A DNA stretch of 64,000 nt, taken from Agapetus fuscipes. Lineage: Eukaryota > Arthropoda > Insecta > Trichoptera > Glossosomatidae. Below the pieces are notes generated by a model that had not been told where the DNA came from, did no database searches, and saw only the letters and a list, made by a program, of their open reading frames with translations. How positions within the stretch are numbered: the stretch's first letter is position 1; every line of letters begins with the position of its first letter. Shown here piece after piece: positions 21,075-31,255 of this stretch. The stretch is taken from the NCBI GenBank assembly GCA_951799405.1, contig OX637345.1, positions 14,446,001 through 14,510,000 of the forward strand, read 5' to 3'. The translations under genes were made by a program, and so were the position numbers.

Positions 21075-21268
21075 CTCCAGTGTTTGGAGAGCGTGCATTT
21101 GCAGTTGCTGGTTCTCTGGCCTATAACCACCTGCGGCATCATGTAAGAGAGCTAGAGGACCATGGAAAGTTCCGAAATGCACTGAAGACAAGCAAATTTC
21201 TGGCATTGTTTGCACAAGCGCCCTTGGAGTGACTACATCCCGAAACGGCGCTATAAAGAAATCATCAA
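21075..21268 (+). mobile_element. CR1/L2-like LINE 3' end, second copy
   Basis: TTTGGAGAGCGTGCATTTGC onward matches 19990-20190 with substitutions and ends GGCGCTATAAAGAAATCATC. It directly follows a family A head. Confidence 0.85.
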
Positions 21269-21560
21269 AAACTGTTTTTTCTTGGTATTCAACCTCATAA
21301 CAATATATGCAATTGCAAGATTTAATTTTTAGAGTCACGGGCACACCTCTGACCTGAAGGGTAGTATTGATTTTTCCAGCCACCAATAAACATTTCGTGA
21401 TGACCTTACACCACTTAAAACAATATTAAGCTTTGTGCGTGCGACTCGCCAAGTATGTACGTGATGGGTTAAGCATGTACCGCACCTGTAAAAGCAAATA
21501 GCTCTGTGAATCCCCACTCATTTCCGAAATTAATGCAATCATGCATTAATTATGTTATGT
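21269..21560. other. Intronic DNA, nothing recognised
   Basis: Moderate GC content, no confident frame or repeat. Confidence 0.3.
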
Positions 21561-21904
21561 ACCAAAGGTCCATCCAGCCTTACAGCAACTGGGTCTTGCT
21601 TGAGAATTGGCGCTTTGTAGCGACGACGATCAAGCTCGTAAAAAGGTCGATAGCTCAATTGGTAGGAATGCTTGCATTCCATGCCGAGAGCAAGGGTTCG
21701 ATCTCAAAGGTTTACTCAGCCTTCACAAGAAATGAGAACCAGCCCCCCCGGGAGCTGGGAAACCCCCACTTCAACTGAAATTGGTTGGTGTGAGGCCGGC
21801 CCCCTTACCTGTAAAAATAAATAGGTCCCGAAGCGCCACATGCGACTCCTTCGGGGATAACGCAGGCAAGAAGTTACACTATATGTGTAGCTTAATTGCG
21901 TTTA
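21561..21904 (+). mobile_element. Composite SINE D-SINE B, 5' truncated
   Basis: SINE D 3' part (GGTCCATCCAGCCTTACAGC to CGATCAAGCTCGTAAAA) runs straight into a SINE B head (GGTCGATAGCTCAATTGG). The SINE B part lacks the stretch between the B box and TTTACTCAGCCTTCAC. The same junction and the same deletion occur at 61073-61556. Confidence 0.88.
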
Positions 21905-22361
21905 TGTATTTGCAAAATCGCAACCGAGTGTTAAAATAATAATGTACAAAAAAAAACAAATAAAAATAAGATAACGACAATCAGATTAAAATAACGTATT
22001 AAACAAAACAAAATGTCTATTCATCCACCTTTTGTTTGGGATTCGAATCCACAATCTCGTAATTAGAAATACGTGACGCTAACCGCCAATTATCTAATAC
22101 GAGAAACGTAAAAAAATCTAAGATAACAGATGACCTTGGGCAAAAAAAAAAAATAACACTAACTGTTACCTACCCATCATAGCCACACAGGTTACAATAA
22201 CAAAAATTAAGATGGATGATTAATATTAATTTTTATCATTAAATATATTTTTCATTCGGTTTGAGACGGTGTTATTTTTTTAAGCTGTTGTCTGCCGAGG
22301 GTAAAACATTTATTTTTGTACACAGAAGGTTTTCCTATTTTAAAAATGTAATTTGTTGTGT
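21905..22361. other. Intronic DNA with a tRNA-like remnant
   Basis: GGGATTCGAATCCACAATCT at 22038 resembles a reversed B box followed by a cloverleaf-like stretch to about 22100, perhaps an old SINE head. A 5' extension of family A is at about 22335-22361. Confidence 0.35.
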
Positions 22362-22511
22362 ATGTTCCTTGACTTATAGGTTGGTATGCGGGTGACCACC
22401 CATGCTGAAGAAAATGGTTCACTTTGCCAATGTGTTACGTGTCTGTCTGTGAAAATGCATGTAATGTGAATCTTTAATATTACATATATTTGCAACTTAA
22501 ATTAGATTAGG
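22362..22511 (+). repeat. Family A element with internal deletion
   Basis: Head to CACTTTGCCAATGTG, then directly GTTACGTGTCTGTCTGTG and tail. About 110 bp of the middle is missing. Confidence 0.85.
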
Positions 22512-22549
22512 TTTTTCTAATGAGGTTGAAACATTTTTGAATTTGGAAT

Positions 22550-22680
22550 TTTTTTCTCGGCGAGCAAACGCCAGTCTTGTATGGGGCTGCCGTCCCTAGC
22601 AAGCAGCAACAAAATATTTGTGCGCGTTTTCCCTAGCAACCCGGCCGGGTGACGACACAATATTTTCTTGGCCAATATTA
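22550..22680 (+). repeat. Family G element
   Basis: GCAAACGCCAGTCTTGTATG and CCTAGCAACCCGGCCGGGTG, shared with 27590 and reversed at 15825. Confidence 0.7.
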
Positions 22681-22961
22681 GACTTTTCTCGACTTTTTAG
22701 TTTGAGACTTTAAGGCGTGTTATGAAGCTAAATCTGCCGTTTTTGCTTCTTACACTTTATGGTCTTAGCAAAATAGTTTCAGTAATGAAAAAAATCAAGC
22801 ATGTTTATAATTTTTGTTATCTTAATTATCAAGTTTGTACAAAATATATAACTTAAGAATTGCCACCACATTTTTTATTTAAAAACCACGTTTTTTAACA
22901 ATTTTTGCGTTTTTTTCGTGTGTGCTGTATTTTGGAAATATTTCATTTCGTTCATTTTAGG
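22681..22961. other. AT-rich intronic DNA
   Basis: No gene or repeat family seen. Confidence 0.3.
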
Positions 22962-23075
22962 TTTGGGTATTTATTTGGTTGTAACTCATGCAGCATGCGT
23001 AAACGTGAACTTTTATGTGATGCTTGTGATTGTGCACTAAATATGCATCTTAAATAACACATCACTGCAACATAA
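22962..23075 (+). repeat. Family A, very degenerate
   Basis: GTTTGGGTATTTATTTGG, CATGCAGCATGCGTAAACGT, and AACACATCACTGCAACATAA follow the order of family A. Confidence 0.5.
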
Positions 23076-23084
23076 AACATTATA

Positions 23085-23192
23085 GACTTGTGATATTTGT
23101 ACTTACTTCGAGTCGACATCAGAACGGCTTTTTGGTACATGAAATAAGTCATGTCTTTGCATAGAGCTAGTCGTCAGACACATGCAACCTGT
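23085..23192 (-). mobile_element. LINE E fragment
   Basis: ACGGCTTTTTGGTACATGAA ATAAGTCATG matches the LINE E segment at 11337-11370, reversed relative to coding. Confidence 0.65.
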
Positions 23193-23194
23193 AA

Positions 23195-23300
23195 CCCTGC
23201 AACTTTTGCCGACCTTCCCTGAAACAGAGGTGACATTGGAAAAGTGAACCATATTTTACAGTATGGGTGGTCAGCCTCATACCAACCTAGAAGTCAAGGA
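23195..23300 (-). repeat. Family A, 5' half
   Basis: CCGACCTTCCCTGAAACAGA to AACCTAGAAGTCAAGGAA. It appears to be the other end of a copy split by LINE E. Confidence 0.78.
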
Positions 23301-23742
23301 ATCATTAATTGGATATATTTTCACTGACAGCGAACCATCTTCTTCGTCCTTACGATATACCAACTAATTACCTTGCTAGGCTGTCATAGTAGACCCTTCT
23401 CGTTCCGAGTCAGCATCTTGGTCAGTTTCAACTGCCGGCAGACATTTCGTTGAAATGTTTGTGAGTGACTTCAGACGCAGAGTTGAAGAGCAGCAATTTG
23501 TTGTCTGTACTTCGAGCATAAAACTTCCTGTCTTAACTCGACCAGAAAATTTATGAAAACTGAAGAAGCGCCTCTGTTGAACGTTTAAGTTTCAATGCAG
23601 TTTTGGTAAACGTGTTGTTGTCTGCGGTGATTAGCGTTGGTCGAACCGCGTGTCCTTCCTCGTCTAGGAATCCAGAGCTGGAAACTCACATCCATAGTCT
23701 CAAACCGGTTTATTAATATATTAAAAAAAGGTTAGGTACGTA
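23301..23742. other. Unrecognised intronic DNA of higher GC content
   Basis: About 23380-23690 is less AT-rich than its surroundings. Its frames are broken by stops on both strands and I recognise no protein. It may be a decayed element or gene copy. Confidence 0.3.
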
Positions 23743-23970
23743 TTCCTTAACTTATAGGTTGGTACGAGTCTGATCACCCATACTGTAAAAAATGGTTCTC
23801 TCTGCCAACGTCATCCCTGTTTCAGGAACGGACTGCGAAAGTTGCAGGGTTTATGTACATTTGAGGTTTAGATTCTAATACATACTTGGTAAGTACACAT
23901 GCAGCATTTGTGAGCGCGAGCTGGCACGTGTATGTTTGTGAGCATGCATGTAACATGAATTTTAAATGTT
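23743..23970 (+). repeat. Family A element
   Basis: TTCCTTAACTTATAGGTTGG through to AATTTTAAATGTTTA; tail missing. Confidence 0.83.
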
Positions 23971-23984
23971 TAGACAGATATGTT

Positions 23985-24112
23985 GATTTGTGACTGACCA
24001 CACGTACTGTTGAAAATGTTTCGCTTTGCCAATGTCACCCCTGTTTCAGAGCAGTTCGGCAAGAGTTGCGTGGTTTTTTGTCCATTTGAAGTTTGGGTTT
24101 TATTTCAGTATG
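23985..24112 (+). repeat. Family A, 5' half
   Basis: ACTGACCACACGTACTGTTG to GTTTGGGTTTTATTTCAG. Confidence 0.7.
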
Positions 24113-24529
24113 AATCTAATTATTTCATTACGCAGTAGTATCTCTAAAAATATTAAATTTAATGTAAAGTATGATTCAATATAATGTTTAAAGAATAATG
24201 GAAATCCCTTTGTATAATAATATACTAAAACCAAATTATTGGTAATGGAGAATTTTGATCAAATCCCAGAAAAAATCATTTTTAAAAGTCATAAAATAAA
24301 CAATGAGAAGCCAAAAGGTTCATGGTTTTTACAAACCTCCAAGAAATAGTTAAGGAATTTCATAGAATAAAAAAATAGAAATTTTGCACACTTCTAACTT
24401 CAATTTGTCTTATGTAGCATCTCGTGACGTTCAAGATTTTAGTTTTTTTGAACCGAAACCGATCAAAACTCATGATTTCGATACCTTACAGTTAAAACTG
24501 ATTAAGGGAAATTAAACCAACAAGGGGCT
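24113..24529. other. AT-rich intronic DNA
   Basis: No gene or repeat seen. Confidence 0.35.
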
Positions 24530-24735
24530 CTCAGATAAATGCCGCTTTTTTCCTATTTTTCACGAGAAATACACTAAAACAGTGTAACAATTCTGTATTT
24601 CCAAAGTTTTTCATAAGCAATGCCTTATAATTAGTTCACTTACTATGAGAAGTTACAACCAACGAAACGTTTTATCAACGATCTCTCAACACAGTGAATC
24701 ATCCTTATTCACTTTTACCAGTAAGGTTTTTCAAT
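24530..24735 (+). repeat. Family J element
   Basis: CTCTCAGATAAATGCCGC, TTATAATTAGTTCACTTACT and CACAGTGAATCATCCTTATT match 54019-54130 and (reversed) 61572-61830. Confidence 0.65.
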
Positions 24736-24757
24736 CAAAAAAACAGACTATAAAAGC

Positions 24758-25262
24758 TTTTGACTTTAGGTTGGTATGAAGCTGATCACCCGTACTGTAA
24801 AAAAATGGTTCACTTTGCCAATGTCGCCCTGTTTCAGGGAAGCTAGGCAAGAGTCGCAGGGCTTATGTTCATTTCAGATCTGGTTTTTATATTGTAAGTT
24901 CACATGCGGCATGTTTAAGCTGCTTATGAAAATATGTATTTAAAATGAATCTTAAATGTTAAATGAGTCATATAAATGCAAACGCCGTCAACTCCTTACG
25001 CGATGATTTTGAGAAAAACAAACTTGTGTTTTGAACGCAATTTGGAACAGGTTGGAGATGACGGCGTTTGCACGAAATCATACTTTTTCAATTAAAATTA
25101 CGAAGGATTAAGTGAGGTTTTCATCACATTGCACACAGCAAATGATTTGTTACACTACACAGAATCAAATTCAATAATTATCTCATATATCATAGATTTT
25201 GGAGATGACGGCGTTTGCAGTTATACGACTCAAATATCTTAACAAGCAACTTAGATTATTGT
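24758..25262 (+). repeat. Family A element split by a MITE
   Basis: The A copy runs from TTTGACTTTAGGTTGG to ATCTTAAATGTTAAAT, is broken at 24965, and resumes at 25236 with ATCTTAACAAGCAACTTAGA. Confidence 0.82.
24965..25231. mobile_element. MITE, 267 bp, nested in family A
   Basis: Inverted ends: GAGTCATATAAATGCAAACG at the left and CGTTTGCAGTTATACGACTC at the right, extending about 34 bp with four mismatches. AAAT lies on both sides and may be the target duplication. An extra inner copy of GATGACGGCGTTTGCA is at about 25056. Confidence 0.82.
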
Positions 25263-25671
25263 AGAAGGAACATGTGCATACATTTTATCTAGCTTTAACC
25301 GTATGTGAAGCCGGTCAAAAAAAACCTCGCGGTATCTGAAATGTAAGGAAACCGAATATTCAAGGGCAAACGTCAGTCAAAACGTAGCCAATTATATGAA
25401 CATTTATACAATACCATACACATGTATACGATTATATAACACTAGACCGTGTAATGATAATATATAATACATAATGTAATAGATTATAATGGAAGGAGCG
25501 CGGCCTAATGGTAAAATAATGACCTTCCAAATACGAAATCTTCAGATTGAGCAACTCTGACTCGGGATTTTCTAAGTGAGGTTTATTTAAACTACAGATC
25601 CGAAATGCTCTATAGTTTGTATGGAAACAGTGACGTATGATTTTTAATATATTAAAAAAAAATCCTGTAAT
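25263..25671. other. Intronic DNA with a weak tRNA-like stretch
   Basis: GCGGCCTAATGGTAAAATAA near 25501 resembles an A-box region but no B box follows. Nothing else recognised. Confidence 0.3.
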
Positions 25672-25882
25672 CTCTTATCTGCAATGCAAATGTATATTAA
25701 AATTAAATGCACGCCCACAAACAGTCACGTGTAAGTTTGCCCTTACAAATGCTGCAAAGTATACCAAACCTAAAATGAACATGAACCCGTCAGCTTGTGC
25801 CCTGAAAAAGGGGTGGCATCGGCAAAGTGAACCATTTTTACTGTGTGTATGGTCAGCCTCATACCAACCTATAAATCAAGGA
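25672..25882 (-). repeat. Family A element
   Basis: GCACGCCCACAAACAGTCAC to CAACCTATAAATCAAGGAA in reverse. Confidence 0.82.
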
Positions 25883-26107
25883 ACTGATCCATCGCGTAAA
25901 TCGAAAAAATGTATGAAAAAAGTACTCAATTGATTTTATATAAAAAAAATAACAGGCATACGCATTTTTCAACCCATAGTGTCGAGGGCCTCTGTCGCTC
26001 CGTGGTTCTTCTTTCCCACAAAGTGTGTACGCACGCAAGCAATAAACTTTTAGCGTACACTCTCATTTTGTTATCCGTCTTTCTCGCGATATTGAAATAT
26101 CGAAACC

Positions 26108-26265
26108 CAAGAGTTGCAGGGCTTATGTTCATTTGAGATTGGGTTTTTTATATTGTAGGTCCACATGCGGCATGTGTGAGCGCGAAATTGTGCGTGTCTG
26201 CTTGTGGGAATGCATTTAATATGAATCTCAAATGATACATATCTTTGCAACTTAGATTTAGATTA
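26108..26265 (+). repeat. Family A, 3' two-thirds
   Basis: AGTTGCAGGGCTTATGTTCA through the CACATGCGGCATGTG hairpin to CAACTTAGATTTAGATT. Confidence 0.86.
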
Positions 26266-26667
26266 CATAGATGCCTCAAACTACGTGACTGGGGGTCCAT
26301 AGCAAGCAATAACTAAAATAATATATTACATTGCATTTGCACTACCAGCCCAGCCGTGTGACGTCACATCTTTTTGTCTGGGAATATGTGCCGAGTTCAT
26401 TATTTAAAAAAGCACAAAAGACCAATAAATTTTCGGTACATCTTTTTTGTTACACCTTTGTTTTTTTACCGAGGTAGATACATATTATTCTATCACATGA
26501 AATCTTCCTAGAACGGATAATCATTTATGACACGCGATGTCAAAAAATAAATTTAAAAATTATTTTCAAAAATCTTAAATTTAATATCCTCCAAAAGTAA
26601 TATAATTATTTATCTTAGGATATTTATTTATATACACAATGTTGCTACTTCACTGCTTAATGTTTAA
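26266..26667. other. AT-rich intronic DNA
   Basis: A weak family G piece (CAGCCGTGTGACGTCACATC at 26351) is the only thing noticed. Confidence 0.35.
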
Positions 26668-26760
26668 TAATCTAAGTTGCAAATATATATTTTAATTTAA
26701 GGTCTATATATAATGTACGCCCACAAGCAGACGTCACGTGCACAAGCAAACGCGTGCCGC
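26668..26760 (-). repeat. Family A, 3' part
   Basis: AATCTAAGTTGCAAATATAT to CGCCCACAAGCAGACG, running into an oppositely oriented A3 copy. Confidence 0.7.
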
Positions 26761-26769
26761 AAGTGCCGA

Positions 26770-27172
26770 TGCCACCCCGGTTTCAGGGAAAGGCGGCAGG
26801 AGTTGCAAGGTTTATGTTCATTTGCGGTTTTGTTTATTTGTATGCACGCATGCAGAATGTGTAGGCGCGAACCTACATGTGACTGTGTGTGGGCAGAGCC
26901 CTAAACCCTCACGGCTATAATCTTTCAGTGATTTCTGAGCTTCCTTTGATTTGTGTAAACACTTGGGAAAGTGTAGCTTCACGGGAGGGCCTTCTGCCAC
27001 TCGCATCTCACATAACGTTTTGCATGCGAGTCCTGTGACACATCCCCGGATGGGATGGATATACAAGGCGTGGGTCAGTGGAACGGAGACTGACCCTGAG
27101 AGAAGGTTTTGTCTGTGGGCATGCATTTAATATGAGCCTTAAATGTTGACATATCTTTGCAGCTAGATTATT
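26770..27172 (+). repeat. Family A3 copy with an unknown 210-bp insert
   Basis: A3 marks (GGGAAAGGCGGCAGGAGTTG, GTTTATTTGTATGCACGCAT) at the left and GTCTGTGGGCATGCATTTAA at the right. The middle (about 26900-27108) is foreign, GC-richer, with no recognised protein. Confidence 0.7.
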
Positions 27173-27177
27173 AATTA

Positions 27178-27260
27178 TAGAACTACACGTGTTTGTTTGT
27201 GGGCATGCATTTGATATGAGCTTTAAATGTTAATATATCTTTGCAACTTAGATTATAGAA
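27178..27260 (+). repeat. Family A2, 3' part
   Basis: GAACTACACGTGTTTGTTTG to CAACTTAGATTATAG, directly after the A3 tail. Confidence 0.78.
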
Positions 27261-27589
27261 TCTCTTCCTATTCAAGGAGATCTTAGATTCAGATAGTTGT
27301 TTGTGTTTTGTTATGTTGTAAATGACGTGTTGTGTTCGTAATAACTAATTAGTTGGGAATTACTTGTTGGCATCTTAGCATCTTCCCAAGTCTCTTTTAA
27401 TCCACAAATTGCTTCCATGACGTCACGGACACACAGTTGCGCCCCCTTTTGTTACTCCTTATCTCCTTGTACCTAGAATTCCTACTTGCGAATGCCTCAC
27501 ACTAATACATTCTCGGAAAAGCAACATTTACATTGTTTGAAGAATGTACATAGTAAAATGTAAAGGATGTATCAATAGTTTTTAATTTG

Positions 27590-27720
27590 GAACTTTATTC
27601 TAAGAAAGCAAACGTCAGTCTTGTATGGGACTGCCGTACTGAGCAATCAAAAACAAAACATTTGTATGCATTTTCCCTAGCAACTCGGGCGGGTGACGAC
27701 ACAATATTGTCTTTGTCAAT
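27590..27720 (+). repeat. Family G element
   Basis: GCAAACGTCAGTCTTGTATG and CCTAGCAACTCGGGCGGGTG. Confidence 0.68.
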
Positions 27721-27746
27721 TCACGTGTGTACCTCATTACGACGCA

Positions 27747-28091
27747 AAAAAAAAACGCAACTAAGCTACACATATCGCGTAACTTCTTGCCGCGTTATTC
27801 CCAAATGAGTCGCGTGTGACGAGTTGAACCTATTTATTTTTACAGGTAAGGGGGTCGGCCTTAAGCCAACCACTTCAGTTGAAGTGGAGGTTTCCCAGCT
27901 CCCGAGAGTGCTGGTACTCATTTCTTGTGAAGGCTGAGTAAACCTTGCCGGTATTTTATTTTGGGGTTTGAAATAAACACCAAAACGGGAAATCATGTCT
28001 GACACCCTCGGTGGGATTCGAACCCAAGCTCACGGCATGGAATGCAAGCACTCAGTGACTTAGTAGGTACCAACTGAGCTTTCGACCGGAC
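27747..28091 (-). mobile_element. SINE B, full length
   Basis: AACGCAACTAAGCTACACAT to CAACTGAGCTTTCGACCGGA. A short duplication-like insert (AGTGACTTAGTAGGTACC) lies in the tRNA-like head. Confidence 0.9.
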
Positions 28092-28139
28092 ATGACGATT
28101 TGACGTAGATGATAAAAGACTAATAATGCCTATTTAAAT

Positions 28140-28371
28140 ACAGGGAAAATGTGAAAGGTAAGACCGAGAAATTATGTGGCTGGATCAGATTAGTGAAATT
28201 GTGAAAGAATGGAATATGCAAAGCGAGTGTAAGAGAAGAAAATGTATGAAAGAGGTGATACATAGATATGAATGAATTGAAAGAGGTATGCAAGGTTAGT
28301 TAGAAATGAAGGCAAATCTGCAGAGGTTCTGGCCACCCTTAGCGGAATGGCGACAGAGTTACAGTTACAGT
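28140..28371 (+). mobile_element. LINE L 3' end
   Basis: GATCAGATTAGTGAAATTGT to CGACAGAGTTACAGTTACAG. Confidence 0.82.
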
Positions 28372-28804
28372 AGATTATAGATTATAGACTTAAAAATTAA
28401 TACAAAAAAAACATGATTTCATTTCTCTTCCTTGTACATTGTTGATTCCATTTTGGACCTTTTTACTATGAAATCTTTCTTTACTTACCTACATTCAAAC
28501 ACTTCAAAATTTAATGACTGGTTTGTAAGCGGCCTTCCTCGAAGTGACTAACAAAATGCCATTGTCTCTCGTGCATTAGGGTGGTCCATCTCACTTAGCA
28601 TATTCCTTCCCGATAACAATGCCAACAATACTTAACCGTTATCTACGGGGAATTGAACCTAATCCCTCCTGTTTGCAACGTCTTAGCCTTATCCATTCAT
28701 CTGTGGAAGTGCCCACTTTAGCTGCTTTACCTTCTGATAACTGTAACTGTTGCCATTCCGCTAGGGTTGGTCAAAAACACTAAAAAATCGCCTGTTCATT
28801 GTTG
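28372..28804. other. Intronic DNA with repeat stubs
   Basis: A tRNA-like piece (GGGGAATTGAACCTAATCCC, reversed B box) sits at 28649 and a LINE L stub (TAACTGTTGCCATTCCGC) at 28744. Confidence 0.4.
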
Positions 28805-29101
28805 TATAATAATAATAATATTTGGATGATTTATTTAGTGAGCGCTGTTTTTGTGTGAATCACATCTTAAGAGCCCTCTGCGAGTTTGGTCGTCGCTATA
28901 GAAAGCGCCGATTCTCAAGCAAGACCCGTTTACTGTAAAGCTGTATGGACCTTTCTTTGGTAAAGGTATATGAATTTTTCAATCCAGCGAAGAGATAATA
29001 TGACAATATAATTGGTATATATTTTTGTGCTCCGCCAGCATTCGAGCCCGCAACCTTCCATTGCGAGTCAGAAGTGTTAACCACTAGACTACGGACCGGT
29101 C
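28805..29101 (-). mobile_element. SINE D, full length
   Basis: ATA-repeat tail, GAGCGCTGTTTTTGTGTGAA, then TGTGCTCCGCCAGCATTCGA and ACTAGACTACGGACCGGTC. A stub of family A head follows it. Confidence 0.88.
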
Positions 29102-29335
29102 AAACCAACCCATTAGTCGAGGATTTTTTTAGACGATCGTACATTTAATATGAATCTTTGTTACTTAAACTGTTATGAATCTTCACGCAGAATAAGAATT
29201 TCGTGAGAATTCAACTTTTTAGTTTTTCTCGGTATTCGAACCCACTGCCTTCCGATTTCAAAGCGTCAACCATTTTACTCCAACTATTTTATAATGCAAC
29301 CGCGTCCAGTGTAGTAACTGATTTATTGTTTATGG

Positions 29336-29360
29336 GATGGGGGGGAGGGGGGGGGGGGGT
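29336..29360 (+). repeat. G-rich tract
   Basis: About 25 bases almost all G, broken by single A and T. Could form a G-quadruplex. Confidence 0.7.
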
Positions 29361-29604
29361 GCACACTCGATGATCATATCCCGGAAAGCCCTGACTCTCT
29401 GGGGTTTAACCCATTAGCGTAACCCCACTCTGGGCTTTGAGACATCCCGGCCTTTTGCACTGCAAGGACCGCCAGTCATTAGTTAGGCGGTTATCGAGAC
29501 GCAAAACAGGGCTGTCACCAAATTTGTAAATTCATGGAGGTTTTTAGCATCGATGTAAATATATACATCTTCGATAAATAATAATCCGGCAAAAGTCTAA
29601 ATAT
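29361..29604. other. Intronic DNA, nothing certain
   Basis: Relatively GC-rich at 29390-29510 (CCCACTCTGGGCTTTGAGAC). No frame or match seen. Confidence 0.3.
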
Positions 29605-29945
29605 TGTAACGAACTATGGATTCATTGCGCCTAAGCACAATGGTGTGTGTCGAACAATCGAGCAGTGTTTCGAAAAATCCATTATAGAAGTATGTGGAAT
29701 AATCTTGAGCATGCAAGAATCGTCTCTTTAGTACTTATATAAACGAGCCGCAATGTTGCGAAGAGCCAGAGACGCTTGAAACATTGTGACGCAAAGTTGA
29801 TAGAGCTAGAGAAGTACTGTGTAACCCAGAGGCTCCCAAACTTTAATTTCTCACTGACCACTTCCTAAATTTTAAGGGTTCCGGTAGACCACTTCGGGAA
29901 TCACTGGTGTAACCGTATATTGTGGAAAATAAATCGTGTTATATA
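29605..29945 (+). mobile_element. Possible solo LTR
   Basis: Begins TGTAACGAACT, has a TATA-type promoter (CTTATATAAACGAGCC) about 140 bp in and an AATAAA at 29928 toward the end. AATAT flanks both sides. No internal retroelement region adjoins. The 3' boundary is uncertain because it does not end in CA. Confidence 0.42.
29827..29906. mobile_element. 80-bp hAT-like mini-element in the LTR
   Basis: Starts CAGAGGCTCCCAAA and ends TTCGGGAATCACTG, an imperfect inverted pair of the common CAGtGgttCCCAAA type. An 8-bp repeat GTGTAACC lies exactly on both sides (29819-29826 and 29907-29914). Confidence 0.75.
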
Positions 29946-30252
29946 AATATATTGCGTTTAATTAATAAAAACCCAATTAAAATCAAAAGAATATTGTTTT
30001 TGTATAATTTATTTATTTTTGGCAACCCTGTCTCTAGAACTATCGGTAAATTTTAATATTCGGCGTTTGAGTCGGGTGCAGGGGTGGTACACGCCCCACG
30101 CTCTATTGTAATATTTACACTTTCAAATAATTATTACATTGTAAGCAGAGTTTGTAATTAATAATATCTCCAAGTTGACTGCATCTGACACCTTGAATTA
30201 TGACATTTTCTTGGTGTAGCTTTGAAAGTACTTCAACTTTAACTTCCTCTTC
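29946..30252. other. AT-rich intronic DNA
   Basis: No gene or repeat seen. Confidence 0.3.
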
Positions 30253-30815
30253 ATCTCGTCTCTCATCTTACTATGCCCTCTAATTCACAGACTCTTATGT
30301 GGTCTTCCAGCTGGACGTTGACCAATTGTCATCTCATAAGCTGCGGTGTGAGTGAGTCTATCATGGCTCATTCTGGAGACAAGGTCTCTCATCTTACTAT
30401 GTCCTCTATTTCACTGACTTTTATGTGGTCTTCCAGCTGGACGTTGACCAATTGTCATCTCATAAGCTACTGTGTGAGTGAGTCTATCATGGCTCATTCT
30501 GGAGACATGGTCTCTCATCTTACTATGTCCTCTATTTCACAGACTTTTATGTGGTCTTCCAGCTGGACGTTGACCAATTGTCATCTCATAAGCTACGGTG
30601 TGAGTGAGTCTATCATGGCTCATACAGGAGACATGGTTCTTGCATGGTTCCAGCTGGACGTTGACCAATTGTCACCTCATAAGCTACGGTGTGAGTGAGT
30701 CTATCATGGCTCATTCTGGAGACATGGTCTCTCATCTTACTATGTCATCTATTTCATAGACTTTTATGTGGTCTTCCAGCTGGACGTTGACCTATTTGTC
30801 ATCTCATAGCTTAGC
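30253..30815 (+). repeat. 126-bp tandem repeat array next to the microexon
   Basis: About 4.5 units of the same 126-bp repeat as at 12106, same orientation, with a shortened unit at about 30625-30655. It ends about 70 bp before the microexon acceptor. Confidence 0.93.
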
Positions 30816-30884
30816 TTAGATTTTTTTCACATTTGAGGAATGTTAATAATTTTAACTAACTCTTATGTTTTTCTTTCTTTACAG

Positions 30885-30923
30885 GTAAAACCGCTTTTGA
30901 TTGAACAACAGTATGGCAGTAGT
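30885..30923 (+). CDS. rn: 39-nt in-frame microexon of the Rotund/Squeeze-family gene
   Basis: A pyrimidine tract and acceptor (TTTCTTTCTTTACAG) precede 39 nt that read VKPLLIEQQYGSS and are followed by the strong donor GTAAGT. The 13 codons are phase 0 at both ends and match the phase-0 donor at 238 and the phase-0 acceptor at 62384, so the exon can be kept or skipped without a frameshift. It was found by looking for exon-like signals, not by homology; the concordance of both splice sites and phase is the support. A 126-bp tandem array ends about 70 bp upstream. Removal of the exon would join EEK directly to VFGSKADL. Confidence 0.72.
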
Positions 30924-31098
30924 GTAAGTTTATTTAAACTTTTTTTTACATGTAAATATGTATTAACCTTTTTCTAACACACCCTTGTTTTACACATACA
31001 ACCTGAATCTTCACACACTTTGATACATTTGATTGAAAATAACGTCGTACAATTTTTAGGCCAATCCAAAATTGACACAAATATCTATAAAGGTACAC

Positions 31099-31255
31099 AT
31101 CTACAATCTAAGCTGCAAAGATATGTTAACATTTAAAATTCATATGCAATGCATGCCCACAAACACACTCTTGTATGTTCGCAGCTACAAACGCTGCATG
31201 TTTACCCTCAAATTAAAATCCAAACCTCAAATGAACATAAACCTCTACAGGGAAC
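31099..31255 (-). repeat. Family A, 5' truncated
   Basis: ACAATCTAAGCTGCAAAGAT to AACCTCAAATGAACATAAAC in reverse. Confidence 0.8.

Noticed and set aside
30273..30698. Open frame of 141 codons
   Set aside because: Same 126-bp repeat as above.
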